A stretch of DNA of 64,000 bases, from assembly GCA_031002005.1 (NCBI GenBank), contig JARYHS010009186.1:180570437-180634436 (forward strand), written 5' to 3'. The DNA is from Vandiemenella viatica (lineage: Eukaryota; Arthropoda; Insecta; Orthoptera; Morabidae). The notes under the pieces are model-generated. The model had not been told where the DNA came from, ran no database searches, and saw only the letters and a list, made by a program, of their open reading frames with translations. Of this stretch, positions 57,801-64,000 are shown in pieces (position 1 is the first letter of the stretch; every line of letters starts with the position of its first letter). The translations under genes and the position numbers were made by a program.

Positions 57801-59082
57801 CAGAGCATTCATTTGGATCAGTTGTTACATTAAAGATGATCATCATACCAACCACTGAATTCAAAGAAATCAACATATAATTTTCAACCACTTTTCCTCC
57901 CCTTCTTTATAGACTGATACTTCTACAGCCTTTTTCCTGTACTTCACACTCAATATAAATAATATTTCAAGGTATGATAGGGATGCATATTTCCCTATTG
58001 TTGATACATCTGTAGTAATAATATCCATACCAGCACTTTTATGATTTTTATAACATACTTAATTCACTCATAATACTCTAAAAATCTGTTTTTAATTTCC
58101 TGACTTGTTAATTTCAACTTATGTGGAGAAACTCTGATATTTTTTGCACTGTTACTATCCCTTTGAACTGTTCCCAGTTTTGCTGTACTATAGTTTCTCC
58201 CTCCTTCTATGTATTGAAAATCTCCAATAAATATCCTTCCAATTCTAAAATGCCAGTAACCACTTTTAATTTTGGACATTAGTTTACTGAACCCTCTTAC
58301 AGTCATTCACATTTTGCTTCACAGTCACTTATTACTTCTGTTACCTCTGACACTGCAAAGGTATCCAAGATGTTTTGTCCCCTTGTGTAAAGCCTCTTTC
58401 CCCCACTAAAGCATTTGGACCTCTCTGCTCCCTTGCGTTATTAATCTGATTTCACTCCCAGTCTGTTCCTGGCAAATTTAACTAATTATTAACAAATAAA
58501 TAGAAAATATACGTAACTTTTAACAGTATTCAGAATTATTTGTTCATCTTTCCTACTTTCCAGACAAAATATTCACTTTTATATGTGATGACAAAGTTTA
58601 ATGAGAGATCACTCAAGCACACATTGCCTCATATACATGTACACAAAACCACAATACCTGAAGTAGTTTCTACAACTGTTTAAAACATATTCGTAAACAT
58701 CTCTGTAACTAGTTTTCAATACTTCCTTCAGTAGTTTAGTCTTTTTTACCACTATATCAGCAGCAGGTGCAAATTAGGTGATTACCAACCAAGCTATGCA
58801 CACTATTTCAAAACATTTTTCCCCATTCCACCTCCTGAGGGAAAACTTGATACAAAACACATTTTTTTTTATTTAGATTACCAACGAACAGCTGGAGTAA
58901 ACTGATAGGATCAACAAAACATGGAGTTCAAAATGTGTACACTATAAGCTAAAGTATTTGTAATTTTCTAGTTATAACTGACTTCCTTAGTGATCATTTC
59001 AAAGACATCAACATTTACTTCCCTTTTCCAACAATTGGGGATATCGAAATTGATGCTTCTTTTTCCACCTCACAAGGGAATT
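57801..59082. other. Intergenic, nothing firm
   Basis: The minus-strand frame at 58064-58306 (reading GYWHFRIGRIFIGDFQYIEG) vaguely resembles the GDFN block of LINE endonucleases but has no flanking support. Confidence 0.35.
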
Positions 59083-59090
59083 GTATGGTG

Positions 59091-59584
59091 CCAGGGCATA
59101 TCCAGGATCAGAACTGGGGGGGGGGGGGGCAGCATCAGAATTAGGGGTGGGGGGGGGAACGCTTTTTTTTTTTTTTTTTAGGAAATGGGGTTGGTAACCA
59201 AAAAATGACGATTTCTTGCAAAATAAAACTCAAACCTATTGAGGAAACTATTTTTATTATTGATTAACATAATAATCTAAGGACCTTCCATGCAGTTAAT
59301 CAAGATCGTAACTCAATTATAGTTTTTTATGTAAACATTAATCGTTTCGGATTCTCAGAAAAATTTTCAATAACTTTATTTGTCAATATGTTACGGTGTT
59401 CTTTCATGAAATTTCGAAGCACACTCATCAGGCATAATCCAGTCAATCTTTCCTCTCCCATAGTGCTTCTGAGCCAGTTCTTCACTCGTCGAAGCGTACT
59501 GAAGGCAACTTGATTTTTTATTTTTCTTCTAAAGGGGTGGGGGGGCAGCAGTCCCGCTCCTGCCCCTCGCTGGATACGTCCATG
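59091..59584 (-). mobile_element. hAT element remnant with perfect 8-bp target duplication
   Basis: Left end CCAGGGCATATCCAG; the reverse complement of the right end is CATGGACGTATCCAG. GTATGGTG flanks both sides exactly (59083-59090 and 59585-59592). G-rich tracts lie just inside each end. It retains the C-terminal transposase piece on the minus strand. Confidence 0.85.
59340..59530 (-). pseudogene. hAT transposase C-terminal (dimerisation) fragment
   Basis: Within a longer open frame, residues VAFSTLRRVKNWLRSTMGEE and RLTGLCLMSVLRN, then NKVIENFSENPKRL, match the hAT dimerisation motif (RSFS-LRRIK-YLRSTM-ERL--L). The frame's N-terminal part (59530-59701) includes the transposon end and flank, so it is not coding. 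The catalytic region is deleted. Confidence 0.75.
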
Positions 59585-59592
59585 GTATGGTG

Positions 59593-61080
59593 GGTTATAA
59601 TTATCATAAAAATAACCCATTTTTATAAAGGAATGGCTGGCAGTATCACCATTCAAATGGAGGAACCTAACAATATTATGCGCTTCCATTCTGTCAACCA
59701 AGCAGTTGATTGATACTTAGATAGATAGATAGATATCAGCCACTTAAAGTAGAATGTTTGCTAGAGGAACTGTAATTTGTAGCAATATGCTCATATGGGT
59801 TTTGTATGTTACCTTAGAATTTTGAAATTCTATAAACAAAATTTGTTTACAGTAGAACGGGCATAAGTGAAATACCCAATACCTCAGACTTACAGTCATT
59901 TACATAGCAATAAATAGTAAATCAAGCCTTAAACATATACCTAAAACAGCTGTAATAATATAATCCATCAGTGAAAAGGCTATATTTTTTATGAAGTAAT
60001 TTCACCATAACACAACACTTTTTGACACTAAGAGTTTTTTATAATAATAAATAGCCCAAAGTTAATAAATCTTGTATTATCTTGGTTCTCTGGGTGGAGC
60101 CGCATCGATTTATTAAAACCTAATGTTTCTGCCATCTTACTGTGGCTTTCATCAATTAATAAATCTTGTTATATAGAAACTACAATAAAAAGTTTAAAAC
60201 ATGAAAAGCCGGTATAGAATTTAATCACGTAAATTTGCACTATTAAATTCATGAAACCATAGGCCTATGTTTGGAGCAATATTAGAAGCCAGGTGATAGC
60301 GGGAGACCAGCTTAGTGTCCTCTACCTCAACATACTTAAAGTTTAGAGAGTCTTATATGATTTAAAGATTGTTTCCAAATAAAATGCGTTAAAATCTCCG
60401 TACGGTCATAGAAACTTTTAATTATTGCATGCCCGCCACATAAGGTCAGTGGAAGAAATAATCTTCAAATAATAAAATAGTAACCTTTAAACTAAATTCC
60501 ATAAAACTTATTTGAGTAAACTTTAATCTTGTAAATATAATAAGAATAATTTAGAATATGGCAGCTATGTTATGATTAAACCCGGAAATAACATATTTCA
60601 CAAATTAATTATAAATCAAGTACAGCAGCTAGAGGTGGGATTAAAAGCTTCCTGAGTAATTGAACACCTGGAGAATCATTTAAAAAGTATTTTAAAACCA
60701 ACAGAATAATATTACCACATTCGAAAATTTGATATTACATCATTTATCATTTTTGGATGCAGATGATTAAACTGGCCATATTTGGCATTAAACAAAAGCT
60801 AATTTTATTAGAAACCATCTGAACCTGGTTTGAACTCTCTATTTTCAAAACTGACGAAGTCATTAACAACTGCATCATATTATTTAAATTCATTTAAATT
60901 TACTTGTTACGATGAATCCATGAAACCCACAGAAAATTTTATAAGGATATAAAATGTTAGTTACATGAAAATCTATTTACTGATATATTTTCAGAATACT
61001 GTAAGCAGTATTTGCTGAGATTGTAGAACTATTTTGCATAGTTGAACTCTGGTTTAGTGTACCCATACGCCAACATCCTA
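59593..61080. other. Intergenic, nothing recognised
   Basis: AT-rich with an (ATAG)n run at 59718-59737. No supportable gene. Confidence 0.45.
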
Positions 61081-61086
61081 CGAGCT

Positions 61087-61222
61087 TATATATACAACGG
61101 CCTGTGCGGTCATACGGAGGGGCAGAGAATGCCCAAAGCGTCCAGTGTCACCACGGCCCGCTGTGGTGGCACAAACCTCCAGTCGACGATGACGGTCATC
61201 TTGGTGTTTTGATCAGTTGTAG
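61087..61222 (+). promoter_or_regulatory. Candidate promoter and non-coding first exon
   Basis: TATATATA at 61087-61094 is followed 23 bases later by an initiator-like TCATAC (61110). A GC-rich block of about 110 bases ends at TTGTAG with a splice-donor-like GTGAGC at 61223. The block stands out from AT-rich surroundings. The ATGs inside give only short frames (27 and 7 codons), so it would be a 5' UTR exon. No downstream exon is seen in the window. Confidence 0.3.
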
Positions 61223-61228
61223 GTGAGC

Positions 61229-63683
61229 ACTCGATGTGGTAGATTGTGACGCACGTGGCATAGGAAGTGATAGCAGACAGCTAAGATTTTGGTAGAGCAG
61301 TGAACTTCCGTAATCAACAATGTGATTTTTGAATTTCATTATGGGTTTTGGTCAGGTCTGGTAGTATTTTATTTCTTGGAATCATTTAATATGGTGAAGA
61401 AGTTTCCAATAGTCAACAAGTGTAATGGACATGAAATTTATTTCCAAGAATATACTGGATTTTGACTTTGTAACAATAGCAGTGACATTATTTCAGGATG
61501 TTAACCTAAACTTTCCTTGCTTGAGGTTTAAATCACGACAAGTGGTGGCCATTTTAAGTTCATACAGTTGATAATCCAGTGGCTGCAGACTACACAGTTT
61601 GGGTTAAGGTGATGAGCTGATATTTCAATCCTGGTATGCAGCATGTCACTTACAGTCTGTAAGGAATTAACATTCATGGGAGTTTGCTAAATGTTTCGCC
61701 TTAACTGTCTGTGCTTTACTGAAACCTGGCTGCCACCCAACTTGATAGAACCCCAAATCGGGAAAGGTATGTAGTCATTGAAATTTAAACTGTTGAACCA
61801 TGAATTCTTTAAAAAAATTATAAAGTCGCAAACTCATGGCATCAAAAATTGTCTCCAAATAATTTATTGCAGATTCGATTAACACATTCGAGACAGACCA
61901 ACCTCGCTCAACCTAGCTGAATAGCACGTCACAGTCACATGAGTTGTTCTAATTTCGCCACACGCCAGCCTCAAAGTTCCACATGCATGCCAAAAGTCTA
62001 CATCTGCCCCACTGTGCACCCAATTAACACCACGAAGAAGCATAGTCATGCTCTAACTAAATCTGGAAGATGGGGGGGGGGGGGGTCTACATCTCACCAA
62101 CGCGCCGTGGAGCATGGTTCCACTCAGATGACTCAAAACAGACTGGCTAGTATCCGCTCTAACGACTAGTGAAAGACTGGGGGTCAAGGAAAGCTCAGGA
62201 CTACTGTATATAGGAACACCCATGGGAACACTATGTCTTCCGGTTTCCCATAAAGGTAGTCTCCAGATCTGATCAAATGTCGTGTCTCAAGATTGCTTGA
62301 ATTTTGTCATCCTTGTGACCTTGATGACTTAAAATATTCCTATTGATCTGAAATTTAGCAGTAGCTAGGTTGATTAAAAATTAATGATTTTGATCCTTAT
62401 AAAAGTTTTGTAGTTATTTTCTGAGATTCCCAAAACTTGCTCACAACTTCTACAATTTTACAGCTATGAAGCTGAAATAACTTTTATTTTTCTTCTAATT
62501 GACTACTTTTTTTTTGTACCTAAAACTCCCTGTTTACTATTTTTTAACAGTTTGTAAGAAAGTTGAGCAAAAATATTGTGCAATCTGAAATCAACCCCAC
62601 TAATAACTTTCTGATATCTATGAAACTTACTTTAAATTATTCTACGTTTTCCAAAATGACTACTGATTGATTTTGAAGTTGCTACCTGTTTTCTCCGATT
62701 TACTATGAATTTTTTAAATAGCCTTTAGCATTTTATCTGTGTTCCTAATAAGCTGACTCTTCATCAGTAAAACCATTCATTCTAATGGTGGTGATACCAA
62801 TTAAGTCTGAGCAGAATGGACACTAGAAATTAGTTATTTATTTATTTATCATATAATGAGGAAATTAGTAAATTACATGGATAGTCATTGGGGCATTTCC
62901 AAGACAAGGAAATGGGTGAGCATGCAGGGCACTATAATTCAGAGCTATCTGTTGAAAGGGGAGATTCCAATGAAAAATCGCTGTAGGAAATATATGATAG
63001 TTATCAGCTAAATACTCTGTTAAAGAATCCAGCTAAAGTTTGTTAAGAAATGACACATGTGAAAGAGTCTCAATCATGAAAAGGTTAAAAGAATTCACAC
63101 AATTTTACACACAAGAAGTTTAATAATATGAAATTATTGTATGCTTGGTCCATATATTCCAAGAATATATAAATCACGTTTAAAACAAACCTGAAATGTT
63201 TCTAGTACCTAGAATATCATACTCACATCATCCACATATCTCTTATTTAGCAAATGCTTATTTATTTTAGCCCATGATGGAACACCACTTAGATTCCATA
63301 ACTGATTAGAATGTTCAGGAAACAATCCACTTTTGGTCTGAAATATAAATTAAAAAGTACCATTAATTAATGCACCACAACACAATGCCACTCTCACAAA
63401 AAAATTTACATATCAGTAGAAAAGCTGGGATATTAGAACATGTAGCTAACAGATTACTGGATAACTATCCCAGATGAAGCCAAGGTTTTTTTTTTTTTTT
63501 TTTTGATTTTGTTTTATTTCGAGTCTGGACAGATCCTGAGGTTTACAGAGTCTGTTACCCAATAAATACCAATGAGAAAACAAAAGGAAAACAAGGGTAA
63601 GATGTGGTGCTGATAGTATCATCTGCTCAGGTCAGTGAGGGAATTTGTAACTTTGTGATTGCCAGCCTATAGGCCTATGAGCA
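61229..63683. other. Intergenic or intron, nothing recognised
   Basis: AT-rich, with G runs (62071-62085) and a T run (63486-63504). The frame at 61939-62169 has no domain. Confidence 0.4.
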
Positions 63684-64000
63684 CAGCTGGGCACAAAACA
63701 GTTAATCCGTTAATCGTTAATTAACGAAGTTAAAAAAATTGCGAAAATTTAACTTTTAAGTTAACCTAAAAAATCATTAACGGTCTTCTTAACTTCCGTT
63801 AAATTGGACTTCCGTTAACTTTAGTCCGTTACATAGGTTGTTGACGTCTTTTCGTTTGTTTGAACTGTGGGCCACGCCACCACTCGTATGCAGGGCTGCC
63901 AGATTGTATAATTGGATACAAAACTTGTATAATTTGGTTACCTCTTGTATCCTGTTTGTATAACAGATTGCCTTGTCTAATTGGATACAAAAATGAGCAC
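63684..64000. mobile_element. Left part of a hAT-like element, cut by the window edge
   Basis: CAGCTGGGCACAAAACAGTT at 63684 is followed by many GTTAAT/GTTAAC motifs in both orientations up to about 63830, the style of hAT subterminal repeats. A second possible end, CAGGGCTGCCAGATTG at 63891, is followed by repeated TTGTATAATTGGATACAAAA and may be a nested element. The right ends lie outside the window. Confidence 0.45.

Noticed and set aside
61199..61222. Third CSP first exon (ATG followed by a few hydrophobic codons) near 61.2 kb
   Set aside because: The frame ends after seven codons and no cysteine motif or CSP-like second exon follows in the window.

Overview
This window is nuclear DNA of an insect with a large, AT-rich and transposon-rich genome, most likely a polyneopteran (cockroach, termite, stick insect or orthopteran). 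The evidence is two two-exon chemosensory protein (CSP, OS-D family) genes with very long introns, an abundant tRNA-derived SINE, and many decayed class I and class II elements. The order-level placement is inference from style, not from a match. Almost all other open reading frames are chance frames in AT-rich DNA or pieces of dead transposons.

Host genes: two CSP genes lie head-to-tail on the + strand. CSP-A (25132-30261, 126 aa) and CSP-B (40652-52941, 128 aa) have first coding exons of identical length (196 nt), the same phase-1 intron after the GKE(L/I)K segment, and identical cysteine positions (48, 57, 76, 79; spacing C-X8-C-X18-C-X2-C). Each has a TATA box 41-59 bases before its ATG. 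The introns are 4.75 kb and 11.9 kb. The second holds a Penelope-like element, a complete hAT element, a SINE and LINE debris.

Mobile elements by region: 0.5-3.3 kb has a SINE, a decayed hAT-like MITE and a hAT inside another hAT. 3.8-7.1 kb has a Tc1-like transposon split by a PIF/Harbinger element that may carry a solo LTR. 7.3-8.1 kb has a LINE 3' end. 12.5-12.7 kb has a large inverted repeat. 13.1-15.5 kb has a second Harbinger element with an internal 1029-bp tandem duplication. 18.4-18.6 kb has a foldback palindrome. 21.2-21.9 kb has a diverged tandem repeat of about 160 bp. 22.4-24.8 kb has Tc1, SINE, LINE and hAT-MITE pieces ending just before CSP-A. 31.9-36.3 kb has a SINE, a possible Harbinger MITE and a LINE. 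37.7-40.2 kb has a 192-bp satellite invaded by a foldback element with a 9-bp target duplication, then partly duplicated in tandem. 44.06-47.45 kb has a Penelope-like element with long inverted ends. 48.2-51.3 kb has a hAT element with perfect 8-bp target duplications. 53.4-59.6 kb has LINE relics and two small hAT elements. A candidate promoter for a further gene lies near 61.1 kb, and the right edge of the window cuts into another hAT-like element.

I did not find a convincing new cellular system. The best-supported unusual structures are the nested transposon insertions with readable target duplications, the internally duplicated Harbinger element, the satellite/foldback/segmental-duplication mosaic, and the contrast in base composition between the two exons of CSP-B.
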